Shown piece after piece: positions 1-6,306 of a stretch of DNA of 7,482 bases. Source of the stretch: Armatimonadota bacterium (GTDB lineage Bacteria > Armatimonadota > JAAZEB01); the NCBI GenBank assembly GCA_012841485.1, contig DUUU01000512.1:1-7482 (forward strand), in the 5' to 3' direction. The translations under genes and the position numbers were made by a program. The notes beneath the pieces were generated by a model. That model was not told the origin of the DNA. It made no database searches and worked only from the letters and a program-made list of their open reading frames with translations. Each line of letters starts with the position of its first letter. Within the stretch, counting starts at the first letter, position 1.

Positions 1-266
1 GCGGGTTTGAATTCTTCCTGGAGGGCATGAAGCTCACCACCGATGGCAACGCCCCCGTAATCACTCCGGCCGGCGCCGCGCCGCTCGATGTGGAGCCGCG
101 CGAGGCGCAGTCAATCGACCGCGTCTTCATCGAAGCGGTGAAGACGGGCGACGGCTCGCGGATCAAGTCGAACTATCTCGACGCCCTGAAGACACTCGAT
201 GTGACCCTGGCGGCCAACCTTTCCGCGAAGGAGCGCCGGCCGGTGGAGACCTACTTCTCCTGGTAG
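1..266 (+). CDS. Gfo/Idh/MocA-family oxidoreductase, C-terminal fragment
   Basis: Only the last 87 or so codons are present; the reading frame is open from base 3 to the TAG at 264-266 and the gene begins left of the window. The visible part reads through a segment with the sense 'PREAQSIDRVFIEAVKTGD', then 'SYLDALKTLDVTLAAN'-like residues and a final 'RRPVE'. This pattern (a short acidic helix ending in a 'V.TGD' turn, then a 'DALKTL.VTLAAN.SA' helix and 'GRPVE') is the usual C-terminal end of Gfo/Idh/MocA dehydrogenases, cytosolic NAD(P)-dependent enzymes acting on sugars, inositols and related polyols. The NAD-binding Rossmann domain and the catalytic Lys lie outside the window, so substrate and completeness cannot be judged. 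The ATG at 27 is an internal Met, not the start, because coding sense continues upstream of it. It converges on the subtilase gene, with a strong hairpin between the two stops. Confidence 0.82.
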   Translation, partial: GFEFFLEGMKLTTDGNAPVITPAGAAPLDVEPREAQSIDRVFIEAVKTGDGSRIKSNYLDALKTLDVTLAANLSAKERRPVETYFSW

Positions 267-279
267 CTCGCGAGTGACT

Positions 280-320
280 CCGGCGCTTGCCATGGCCTCC
301 CTCGCCGTGGCAAGCGCCGG
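280..320. terminator. Strong hairpin between convergent genes, probable bidirectional terminator
   Basis: Bases 280-291 (CCGGCGCTTGCC) are perfectly complementary to 309-320 (GGCAAGCGCCGG). The pairing continues inward through 292-296 with 304-308, including one G-T wobble, which gives a 17-bp stem with a 7-base loop at 297-303. It begins 13 bases past the stop of the oxidoreductase fragment and ends 12 bases past the stop of the minus-strand subtilase, so it suits both transcripts. There is no T-run on either side, so it is not a textbook intrinsic terminator; U-tract-poor hairpins are common in high-GC genomes and may act with Rho or as 3' end protectors. The structure is seen directly; the function is inferred. 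Confidence 0.7.
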
Positions 321-332
321 TGCAGACCGTGC

Positions 333-3300
333 CTACTCCAGGATCGCCACCGGGCGGATCGCCTGCATGGTCGCGCCTTCTTCGGTGGTCGCCCGCACCC
401 GCACGAGATACAGCCCGCGCCCAAACCGGCCCGGGAACGCCATCACGTTGAGGCCCGCGTCCGAGGCCCGGGCGCGTGCGGCGACCGCCACGACCCTGCC
501 CGTGGGCGACAGGAGCTCCGCGTCCACGACCGCGGCGCGCGAGAGCGTGAACTGGAGTGCTCCGCTTCCCGAGCGCGCCTTCACCAGGCGGATCCCAGTG
601 ATGACCGGCGGCGCCGTCTCCACTGGCCGTGCAATGATCTGGAAGCGCCGCGGCTCGCCCGATGCCCGGAAGCGATAGCTCCCGCTGGCGCGCAGGGAGC
701 GCCGCGCCCCGGTTGCCCTGTCGACCAGGGTGAGCCCGACGCCCCTTGGCAACGCCCGCAGGTCACACGTCACGACCACATCCCCGACATCCGGCAACTG
801 GCCGGCACCCACGACCATCTCCCACTCGTAGCTCTTCCTACGGCCCGCGCGCACATCCGCGGCCAGCAGGCGCCCGTTCCGTTCCAGTCCGGCACGGAGG
901 CGGTTGCCAGCCACGCCCTCCGGGGGAAGACCGGCTGATACCGACCGCGCTCCGACCCCCAGCAGAAGCGTTCGGGCGCCCATGGCACTGCGCACCGAGA
1001 CCGGCACGCACCACCCCGCCGCCCCAGTCCGAGGCGCCGATTGCGAGGTGAGCATGTTTGGGTCGGGCAGGATCAGCCGGCACTTCGCGCGCGCCTTCAC
1101 CCAATAGCCGTGCCACGGCTCAAGCCGGTCGGCGGTGATGCCCGTCAGGAGGGTCGAATCGTACACCAGGACGTAGCTTCCCGTGTCTGGATCGAGAGGA
1201 TCGGGCCGGAAAGCGAATGCGAACTCCTCCAGGAGGTGTCCCGCGGACGCGAGGGGCAGCGGCGCGTGCCCATCCTGCTCCACTTGCAGCGATGCCAGGC
1301 GCCATGGCACCGGCGTCGGGAAGGGTGAGCCGATGAAGTTCCATCCTGGCTCCAGGGCAATGGCAAACGCGCCGGACGGGGCGGGGCCATCGAGCGCGAG
1401 GGCGACTGCCGTGCCGGGCTTCAGCCAGTAACCCCGGCCGGGTACCAGCGTCTCCGGGGCGTCCTGATAGCCGGCGACGGCATCTCCCGCCTGCGCGGCG
1501 GCCAGGGGATCGTAGACCTTCATCGGCACCTGGGAAAGCCCGAGCGCCTCCCGCGTGGCACTGGGGGGCGACGTGCTGAGCGCAAACGTCTGGAGGCGCG
1601 CCGGCAGCCAACGCGGCATCTCGGACGAGAGCGTGAACTGCCGGGGAGCCGACGCGGGCGACCAGCCGAGGCCGTCGTGGGCGTAGGCGGTGCAGGAGTA
1701 GGTGCCGGCGGGCAGCGGCGCCGTGGGCGAGGGGGTGTAGCGGGCCACCTCGCCTACGGCATACCCGGCATCCACGCTCCACCCAGTCACCGACGCGGTC
1801 TGGTCCACAACATGGACCGCTTGACCGGCGGCGCTCAGGACGAGCTTCACCTTCAGCCGGTCGTCCGGGTCGGGATCCGACACCCGGATCTGCAGGACGG
1901 GCGTCGTGGAGAGGACGTATCCCTCGGGCGGGTAGACCCACTCGGGCGGATTGGGCGGCAGGTTCACGGTAAAGCGGGCGGAGTCGCTCTCGATCCAGGT
2001 GTTGCCTCCATCGGCGGACGCGGAGGCGCGCCACTCACAGGGGCCGGGGGGTAGCTCTGGCACGATGACCGTGGCCACCTCTCCATCCTCGTAGGGCCGG
2101 CTGTTCCGGTCGAAGGCGACGGCCCCGCTCGGGGTCGTCTGATCGAGCACGATGGCCGGGCCACTCGCTGGGGTGAGGGCCACCCGGTAGCGGATGAGGG
2201 CGCTGCTACTGGCGCGGCTCCCAATCTGCAAGGAGAGGGTCGGGCGGACGACGGCATCCTCGGCTGGCGAGAGGAGGTCCGGCGGGGTGAGGGTGACGTT
2301 GGCGCCGATGAGGGCGTCGACGAACCGGGGGAGATCGACGCGGCCGGCGCCATAGGTATTGTCGGGGCCGGCGGGGCCCAGATCCACCGCCGTGCTCTTG
2401 AGTGCCTCCTCCAAAGCGGCCACCGTTGGCGAGAAGCCGCGCGCGCGCGCCGCGCTGATCGCCAGGGCGGCAGCACCGACCACGTGGGGGCAGGCGTTGC
2501 TGGTGCCGCTGGAGTAGAGGTAGCCGCTGGGATCCGTCCTTGCCGGCGTGCAGGAGAGGATCTCCTCGCCTGGCGCCGTGATGTCGGGCTTGATGTAGAG
2601 CATGCCGTCCCACACCACGGGGCCACGGCTGCTCCGGGGCCAGATGGCATCTTCCGGGCTGGTCGCACCGACGCCCACCGCGGTGGGATAGTCGCCGGGG
2701 AGCACCGTCGTCTTTGGCCCCGGTCCGGAGTTCCCGATGGCGAAGACGGGGAGGATATTCGCCGCGCGGAGGACCTCCAGGGCGCTTTTCAGGGTGGGGT
2801 TCCATTGGTCTTCGAGATGGGGCCCGCCCAGCGAGCAGTTCACAATGTCGGCGCCGTCCGCGGTGTTGGGGTCGCCATCCGGGTCCATCGCCCACTGCAT
2901 GGCGGCGATGGCCGTATCGATCAGGCCGCCGCTCTGCGCGTCGAGCGCCTTGGCCACGAGGAGGGTGGCCTCTGGGGCGATGCCGACCACCCAGCCATCT
3001 GCGTTGGTCCCGGCAATGGTGCCTGCGACGTGGGTGCCATGGGCCCACTCGGCGTCATCATAGGGCGCGCCCTTCCCGGCGATGAAATCCTTCCACGCGC
3101 GAATCTTGCCCGGCTGCTGAAACTGTGGGTGCGCGGGCGTGATCCCCGTGTCGATCACGGCCACAGTCACGCCGGCGCCGTGAATGGCGGGGTCGCGCTC
3201 CCAGAGCTCGGGCGCTCCCATCTTCACAAGTCCCCAGGAGATCCGCGCGTTCTGTCGGCCCGTTCCAACCACGCGCGCGCGCTGCGCGGGCGGCAGGGTG

Positions 3301-3671
3301 ACCGGCTGCGCCACCATCACCGAAGCGACGGCAGGGTCGCGGCGCAGTGCGGCGATGACGCGCTCGCTGGCCTGAACCCGAACCGCGTTGATGATCCAGA
3401 GGGGTTCGTACTCCTGAACCTCCCCCTGTCGCTGCCACGCCTCCAGCCGGGCCAGCAGGGGCGCCTGGGCGCGGGTGGCCGTCTGCCGGAGTTGTGCCAC
3501 CACGGCGCTCCGGCTTCCCCGAGCGGCGCTGAGGTCTGCACCCTCCTTCAGGCACACCAGATAGCGTTGCGGTGGAGCCTGAGCGGTGACGCTCGCCAGG
3601 CCCGCCAGTACCCAGGACGCGACGAGGAGCAGCGCGAAACACCAGGGGATGGGCGCTCGCCGGGTAGACAA
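333..3671 (-). CDS. Secreted multidomain S8 (subtilisin-like) serine peptidase
   Basis: This encodes a 1112-residue exported endopeptidase of the subtilase family, closest in feel to the bacillopeptidase F-like group. Order (numbering from the TTG start): signal peptide about 1-32 with a hydrophobic FALLLVASWVLAGLA core and an AQA cleavage site; inhibitor I9-like propeptide about 36-125; catalytic domain about 141-452 with Asp174 (VIDTGI), His211 (HGTHVAG), oxyanion Asn314 (AIGNSG) and nucleophile Ser391 (GTSNACPHV); two Ig/FN3-like sandwiches about 463-569 and 574-681; two modules ending in GYW[LV]K about 685-761 and 769-869; a further beta-rich part about 884-1016; and a FlgD-like Ig domain at the end, about 1021-1112, ending 'GRGLYLVRVRATT'. 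The residue after the catalytic Ser is Asn where the family usually has Met. The TTG start is chosen because GGAAGGAGG lies 6 bases upstream and the signal peptide begins there; the ATG at 3848 would add 59 polar residues before it. No cell-wall anchor or lipobox is visible. Substrate unknown. Confidence 0.93.
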   Translation of the reverse strand: MSTRRAPIPWCFALLLVASWVLAGLASVTAQAPPQRYLVCLKEGADLSAARGSRSAVVAQLRQTATRAQAPLLARLEAWQRQGEVQEYEPLWIINAVRVQASERVIAALRRDPAVASVMVAQPVTLPPAQRARVVGTGRQNARISWGLVKMGAPELWERDPAIHGAGVTVAVIDTGITPAHPQFQQPGKIRAWKDFIAGKGAPYDDAEWAHGTHVAGTIAGTNADGWVVGIAPEATLLVAKALDAQSGGLIDTAIAAMQWAMDPDGDPNTADGADIVNCSLGGPHLEDQWNPTLKSALEVLRAANILPVFAIGNSGPGPKTTVLPGDYPTAVGVGATSPEDAIWPRSSRGPVVWDGMLYIKPDITAPGEEILSCTPARTDPSGYLYSSGTSNACPHVVGAAALAISAARARGFSPTVAALEEALKSTAVDLGPAGPDNTYGAGRVDLPRFVDALIGANVTLTPPDLLSPAEDAVVRPTLSLQIGSRASSSALIRYRVALTPASGPAIVLDQTTPSGAVAFDRNSRPYEDGEVATVIVPELPPGPCEWRASASADGGNTWIESDSARFTVNLPPNPPEWVYPPEGYVLSTTPVLQIRVSDPDPDDRLKVKLVLSAAGQAVHVVDQTASVTGWSVDAGYAVGEVARYTPSPTAPLPAGTYSCTAYAHDGLGWSPASAPRQFTLSSEMPRWLPARLQTFALSTSPPSATREALGLSQVPMKVYDPLAAAQAGDAVAGYQDAPETLVPGRGYWLKPGTAVALALDGPAPSGAFAIALEPGWNFIGSPFPTPVPWRLASLQVEQDGHAPLPLASAGHLLEEFAFAFRPDPLDPDTGSYVLVYDSTLLTGITADRLEPWHGYWVKARAKCRLILPDPNMLTSQSAPRTGAAGWCVPVSVRSAMGARTLLLGVGARSVSAGLPPEGVAGNRLRAGLERNGRLLAADVRAGRRKSYEWEMVVGAGQLPDVGDVVVTCDLRALPRGVGLTLVDRATGARRSLRASGSYRFRASGEPRRFQIIARPVETAPPVITGIRLVKARSGSGALQFTLSRAAVVDAELLSPTGRVVAVAARARASDAGLNVMAFPGRFGRGLYLVRVRATTEEGATMQAIRPVAILE

Positions 3672-3677
3672 CGCCGG

Positions 3678-3686
3678 CCTCCTTCC
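3678..3686 (-). promoter_or_regulatory. Ribosome binding site that sets the TTG start of the subtilase
   Basis: On the minus strand this reads GGAAGGAGG, a near-perfect anti-16S match, 6 bases before the TTG at 3669-3671. The in-frame ATG at 3848 lies far upstream and would place the signal peptide about 60 residues into the protein. The site therefore decides for TTG. Confidence 0.85.
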
Positions 3687-3847
3687 ATCTGGCGGGCCGA
3701 GGATGCGCCCGCACTCCGAGTCCTTCGCCGCCTCCCGCGCGCTCTCCTTGCCACCCAACGGGCCGCGCCCTCCCATCCGCATTCGTCTGCCGGCGTGGGG
3801 CGGGATGGCAGCGTGGGTGCGCCATCCGAGGCTGTGAGGGGCTGGCA

Positions 3848-3877
3848 TTGACAGCGTTGGATGGCGGCCGCTATAAT
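3848..3877 (+). promoter_or_regulatory. Consensus sigma-70-type promoter for hisD
   Basis: TTGACA at 3848-3853 and TATAAT at 3872-3877 match the housekeeping consensus at all 12 positions with an 18-base spacer, one longer than the optimum. The predicted transcription start is near 3884-3888, giving a leader of about 65 bases before the hisD ATG at 3950. In GC-rich DNA such a match is unlikely by chance and its position and direction fit hisD. No operator dyad stands out; the GCGGCCGC palindrome at 3864-3871 inside the spacer is probably incidental. Confidence 0.85.
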
Positions 3878-3937
3878 GGCCCTTGGTAGACAGCCATGCG
3901 GTTGAGGGAGCCAGAGCGCGCCCGAACGCTGGAGATA

Positions 3938-3942
3938 GAGGG
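3938..3942 (+). promoter_or_regulatory. Ribosome binding site that sets the hisD start
   Basis: GAGGG lies 7 bases before the ATG at 3950. The alternative in-frame ATG at 3896 is preceded only by TTGGTAGACAGCC, which has no purine-rich site, and would add 18 residues that HisD proteins lack. Confidence 0.7.
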
Positions 3943-3949
3943 TCATCTG

Positions 3950-5245
3950 ATGAAGTTGCTCTTTGCGAAGGATTACACCCGCGAGGTTCTGATGCGCGTG
4001 CTGCAGCCGCGCGCGGCCGCGGATCTCGCGGCGGCCGAGCAGGCGGTCCGCGCGATCTGCGCGGACGTGCGCGCCCGGGGCGATGACGCCGTGGTCGAGT
4101 ACACCCGGCGCTTCGACTCGCCGGCGATCACCGATGCTTCCCGGCTCCGGGTAACGCCCGAGGAGATTGCGGGAGCCGCCGGGCAGGTATCGCAGGCCTA
4201 CCGCGAGGCGGTGGACGCGGCGATCCAGCGCATCGAGCGATACCATCAGAAGCAGCTCCGTCCTTCGTGGTTTGATACGAGCGACGGCGTCCTCCTCGGG
4301 CAGTTGATTCGTCCAGTGGAGCGCGTTGGTCTCTACATCCCCGGCGGCAAAGCGCCCCTGGCAAGCACGCTCCTGATGACGGCGATCCCCGCGCGCGTGG
4401 CCGGAGTGCCCTTCATGGAACTCTGCACGCCCCCGGGTCCCGATGGTCGCGTGGATCCGCACATCCTCTATGCCGCCAGCGCGTGCGGGATCAAGACCGC
4501 CTTCAAGGTGGGCGGCGCGCAGGCGATTGCCGCCATGGCCTATGGCACGGTGACCGTGCCGCGAGTCGACAAGATCGTCGGCCCCGGCAACGTCTATGTC
4601 CTCCTGGCCAAGCGCGAGGTCTTCGGCGACGTCGGGATCGAATCGCTCCCCGGGCCCTCCGAGATCGCCGTCCTGGCGGACTCGACAGCGCGGCCGGCTT
4701 ACGTGGCTGCGGACCTCCTCTCTCAGGCCGAGCACGGCGGGGATAACCTCTCGGTGCTGGTGACGCCCTCGGAGGCGCTCGCGCGCGCGGTGATCCACGA
4801 GGTGGAGCAGCAGACGGAGCGGTCGCCGCGCGCGGAGATCATCCGCCAGTCGCTGGCCTTCGGGGGGGCGTGTGTCGTCGTCTCGTCGCTGGACGAAGGG
4901 ATCGAGATCGTGAACGCCTTCGCGCCGGAGCACCTGGAGATCGTCACGGCGGAGCCGATGGCGCTTCTTGGCCGGATCAAGGCGGCGGGCGCTATTCTCC
5001 TGGGAGAGGCCGCTTCGGAGTCGGTGGGCGATTACATCGCCGGCCCCAGCCACGTGCTCCCCACGGGAGGCACAGCACGCTTCTCCTCGCCGCTGAGCGT
5101 GGATGACTTCCTGGTGAAGTCGAGCGTCATTGCCTATTCGCCGGAGCGCCTGCGCGCCGATGCGCCGCATATCCTCGCACTGGCCGAGGTAGAGGGCCTG
5201 GATGCGCACGCGAATGCCGTCCGCGTGCGCATGGGGGACGAGTGA
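3950..5245 (+). CDS. hisD: Histidinol dehydrogenase
   Basis: HisD is a cytosolic zinc enzyme that carries out the last two steps of histidine synthesis: L-histidinol is oxidised through histidinal to L-histidine with two NAD+. The product is 431 residues, the normal bacterial length. Family motifs are in place: IPGGKAPLAST about 130-140, KVGGAQAIAAMAYGT 186-200, VGPGNVYV 210-217, SLPGPSEIAVLAD 232-244, DLLSQAEHG 255-263, NAFAPEHLE 322-330, GDYIAGPSHVLPTGG 360-374 and SPLSVDDF 380-387. By alignment from memory with the E. coli enzyme, the zinc ligands are Gln259, His262, Asp361 and His420, and the acid-base pair is Glu327/His328; all are present, so the enzyme should be active. The start at MKLLFAKDYT fits both the ribosome binding site and the family length. 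The gene has its own strong promoter and no other his gene lies in the window. A dispersed his gene is common outside enterobacteria. Confidence 0.97.
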   Translation: MKLLFAKDYTREVLMRVLQPRAAADLAAAEQAVRAICADVRARGDDAVVEYTRRFDSPAITDASRLRVTPEEIAGAAGQVSQAYREAVDAAIQRIERYHQKQLRPSWFDTSDGVLLGQLIRPVERVGLYIPGGKAPLASTLLMTAIPARVAGVPFMELCTPPGPDGRVDPHILYAASACGIKTAFKVGGAQAIAAMAYGTVTVPRVDKIVGPGNVYVLLAKREVFGDVGIESLPGPSEIAVLADSTARPAYVAADLLSQAEHGGDNLSVLVTPSEALARAVIHEVEQQTERSPRAEIIRQSLAFGGACVVVSSLDEGIEIVNAFAPEHLEIVTAEPMALLGRIKAAGAILLGEAASESVGDYIAGPSHVLPTGGTARFSSPLSVDDFLVKSSVIAYSPERLRADAPHILALAEVEGLDAHANAVRVRMGDE

Positions 5246-5285
5246 TCCCTGCGTTACCCTGCGGGTAAACACGCGCGTCGAGGAA

Positions 5286-5304
5286 GCCTGCCTCCTTGGC
5301 AGGC
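5286..5304 (+). terminator. Hairpin downstream of hisD, possible terminator or leader stem
   Basis: GCCTGCC at 5286-5292 pairs perfectly with GGCAGGC at 5298-5304 around a TCCTT loop. It lies 41 bases past the hisD stop. The sequence after it is AAAGGAG, not a T-run, so factor-independent termination is doubtful. The smaller stem at 5254-5268 lies just before it. Confidence 0.35.
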
Positions 5305-5425
5305 AAAGGAGTAGACGGGCGGGGTGCCGAACGGAGGGGTACGCACGGCCGCATGGCACGCGACCGGGTGCCCGCGTCCCTGGTGGCCACGTGCTGTCCG
5401 TAGGCTGCTTCTGGCACACGGAGGG

Positions 5426-5431
5426 AAGGAG
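5426..5431 (+). promoter_or_regulatory. Ribosome binding site that sets the TIM-barrel gene start
   Basis: AAGGAG, within GGGAAGGAG, lies 6 bases before the ATG at 5438. An in-frame ATG at 5324 has no comparable spacing to a purine-rich site and would add 38 residues ahead of the first barrel strand. Confidence 0.8.
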
Positions 5432-5437
5432 ACACCC

Positions 5438-6214
5438 ATGCGCATCGGGTGCTGCGCCTACTCATACCGCGATGCTCTCACCAGCGGCTCCATGACTCTG
5501 GAGGGCTTCCTGGATGCCGCGGTCGCAATGGATGCCGACGGGGTGGAGTTGACCACCTACTACCTGAAGCAGTCGGATCGCGAGTACCTGAACCACATCA
5601 AGCGCGAGTGCTTCCGCAGGGGGCTGCACATCGCCGCCACTGCCGTGGGCAGCAACTTCTGTCAGGCAGATCCCGCCAAGCGCCGCGAGCATGTCAACAT
5701 GACGAAGCAGTGGATCGACGGCTCTGTGCTCCTGGGAGCGCCCTGCATCCGGGTCTTTGCCGGACCCGTGCCACCGGGGCACACAGAGGATACCGCCGTT
5801 GCATGGGCGGTGGAGTGCCTCCAGGAGTGCGCCGAGCATGGTGCCGCGCGCGGAGTGGTGGTGGCCCTCGAAAACCACGGAGGCATCACGGCGCGCGCGG
5901 AGCAAGTGCTGCGTCTGGTGCAATTGGTGGATCGCACCTGGTTTGGGATCAACCTCGATTTCGGTAACTTCCGCGAGGACCCCTACCGGGAGTTCGAGAT
6001 CGTGGCGCCCTATATGGTCTCGGCGCATGCCAAGACGCACTGGCGCGGGCCAAGCGGCGAGGAGCCGGTAGACTACCTTCGCGCGCTTCAGATTGTGCGC
6101 ACTGCGGGCTACCGCGGCTATATCAGCATTGAGTATGAAGGCCGCTCGGATCCGGCCACGGCGGTTCCCAGCTTTGCCGAGGAGTTGCGAGGCATCATGC
6201 GCCGCCTGGCGTGA
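5438..6214 (+). CDS. Sugar phosphate isomerase/epimerase-like TIM barrel (AP endonuclease family 2 fold)
   Basis: The 258-residue product fits the xylose-isomerase-like TIM-barrel superfamily (AP_endonuc_2), cytosolic metal-dependent enzymes that isomerise or epimerise sugars and related polyols. The first strand is MRIGCCAYSY at 1-10, a typical 'lg...ysf' opening, and the second contains DGVELTTYY at 34-42. Likely metal ligands are spaced as in the family: Glu145 (ALENHGG), Asp174 (INLDFGN), His197 (SAHAKTH) and Glu232 or Glu234 (ISIEYEG). The family usually runs 250-300 residues, so this is full length. There is no signal peptide. The exact substrate cannot be read from sequence; inosose dehydratase/isomerase, tagatose-3-epimerase and hydroxypyruvate isomerase relatives share the fold. 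Such genes often accompany Gfo/Idh/MocA oxidoreductases, and one lies at the left edge, but it is on the far side of the subtilase and hisD, so a shared pathway is only a guess. It may be co-transcribed with the CsgG-like gene 92 bases downstream. Confidence 0.9.
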   Translation: MRIGCCAYSYRDALTSGSMTLEGFLDAAVAMDADGVELTTYYLKQSDREYLNHIKRECFRRGLHIAATAVGSNFCQADPAKRREHVNMTKQWIDGSVLLGAPCIRVFAGPVPPGHTEDTAVAWAVECLQECAEHGAARGVVVALENHGGITARAEQVLRLVQLVDRTWFGINLDFGNFREDPYREFEIVAPYMVSAHAKTHWRGPSGEEPVDYLRALQIVRTAGYRGYISIEYEGRSDPATAVPSFAEELRGIMRRLA

Positions 6215-6291
6215 CCCACCGCTCTCCAGTTTGCGCCCCAGCCGCCGATCACGGAGGAGGGGAGGGCGGCCAGATGGCGCCGCCAGCGGGT

Positions 6292-6297
6292 AGGAGG
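6292..6297 (+). promoter_or_regulatory. Ribosome binding site for the CsgG-like gene
   Basis: AGGAGG lies 9 bases before the ATG at 6307, which begins a compact signal peptide. A second purine-rich run, GGAGG at 6261-6265, stands 8 bases before an in-frame ATG at 6274, so a form 11 residues longer (MAPPAGRRLLP added) is possible. The GTG at 6211, overlapping the previous stop, would place the signal peptide too far in. Confidence 0.6.
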
Positions 6298-6306
6298 TTG
6301 CTCCCC

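Larger units (their letters stand above)
3672..3949. other. Divergent intergenic region between subtilase and hisD
   Basis: These 278 bases separate the two divergent starts. They contain the subtilase ribosome binding site, a consensus promoter for hisD and the hisD leader of about 65 bases. On the minus strand no convincing -35/-10 pair for the subtilase is seen; the only AT-rich hexamer there, TTATAG at 3872-3877, is the complement of the hisD -10 and has no good -35 partner. A T-box is not supported: the hisD leader is too short and carries no T-box sequence. The His codons expected of a his attenuator peptide are also absent. Confidence 0.6.
5246..5437 (+). other. 192-base gap with two hairpins upstream of the TIM-barrel gene
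   Basis: No gene is supported here. Two perfect small stems follow the hisD stop: TTACCC/GGGTAA at 5254-5268 (6 bp, 3-base loop) and GCCTGCC/GGCAGGC at 5286-5304 (7 bp, 5-base loop). Neither is followed by a T-run, so they could be weak hisD terminators, 3' end stabilisers or parts of a leader RNA. Further along are a GTGCC/GGCAC pair (5324-5328 with 5355-5359) and the palindrome GTGGCCAC at 5383-5390. I could match it to no riboswitch class I know: no cobalamin box, SAM, c-di-GMP, glycine or T-box signature. No convincing promoter hexamers are visible. Confidence 0.5.

Noticed and set aside
2438..2450. Alternating CG run, possible Z-DNA-forming site
   Set aside because: It encodes an Ala-Arg-Ala-Arg stretch in the subtilase and is explained by GC-rich codon choice.
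2484..3851. Long plus-strand open frame (455 codons) opposite the subtilase
   Set aside because: It is the antisense of the catalytic domain, whose family motifs are unmistakable on the minus strand; its translation is rich in Gly, Arg and Ala without domain sense, as expected from GC-rich shadow frames.
3872..3877. Minus-strand TTATAG as a -10 for the subtilase
   Set aside because: It is only the complement of the hisD -10 and has no acceptable -35 at proper spacing on the minus strand.
3896..3949. Upstream ATG giving hisD 18 more residues, or a his leader peptide
   Set aside because: No ribosome binding site stands before it, homologues begin near MKLL, and the 18 codons contain a single His, so an attenuator peptide is not supported.
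3548..5419. Long minus-strand open frame (623 codons) opposite hisD
   Set aside because: It covers hisD in antisense and runs across the hisD promoter and into the subtilase start. The translation is Arg/His-rich and has no recognisable domain.
5246..5437. Known riboswitch (cobalamin, c-di-AMP, SAM, glycine) in the gap before the TIM-barrel gene
   Set aside because: Short lookalikes such as GGAAGCC and TGCCGAAC occur, but the other conserved blocks of these classes are missing.
6211..6306. GTG start for the CsgG-like gene overlapping the previous stop (GTGA)
   Set aside because: The overlap resembles translational coupling, but it would put about 32 residues ahead of the signal peptide, and better ribosome binding sites precede 6274 and 6307.
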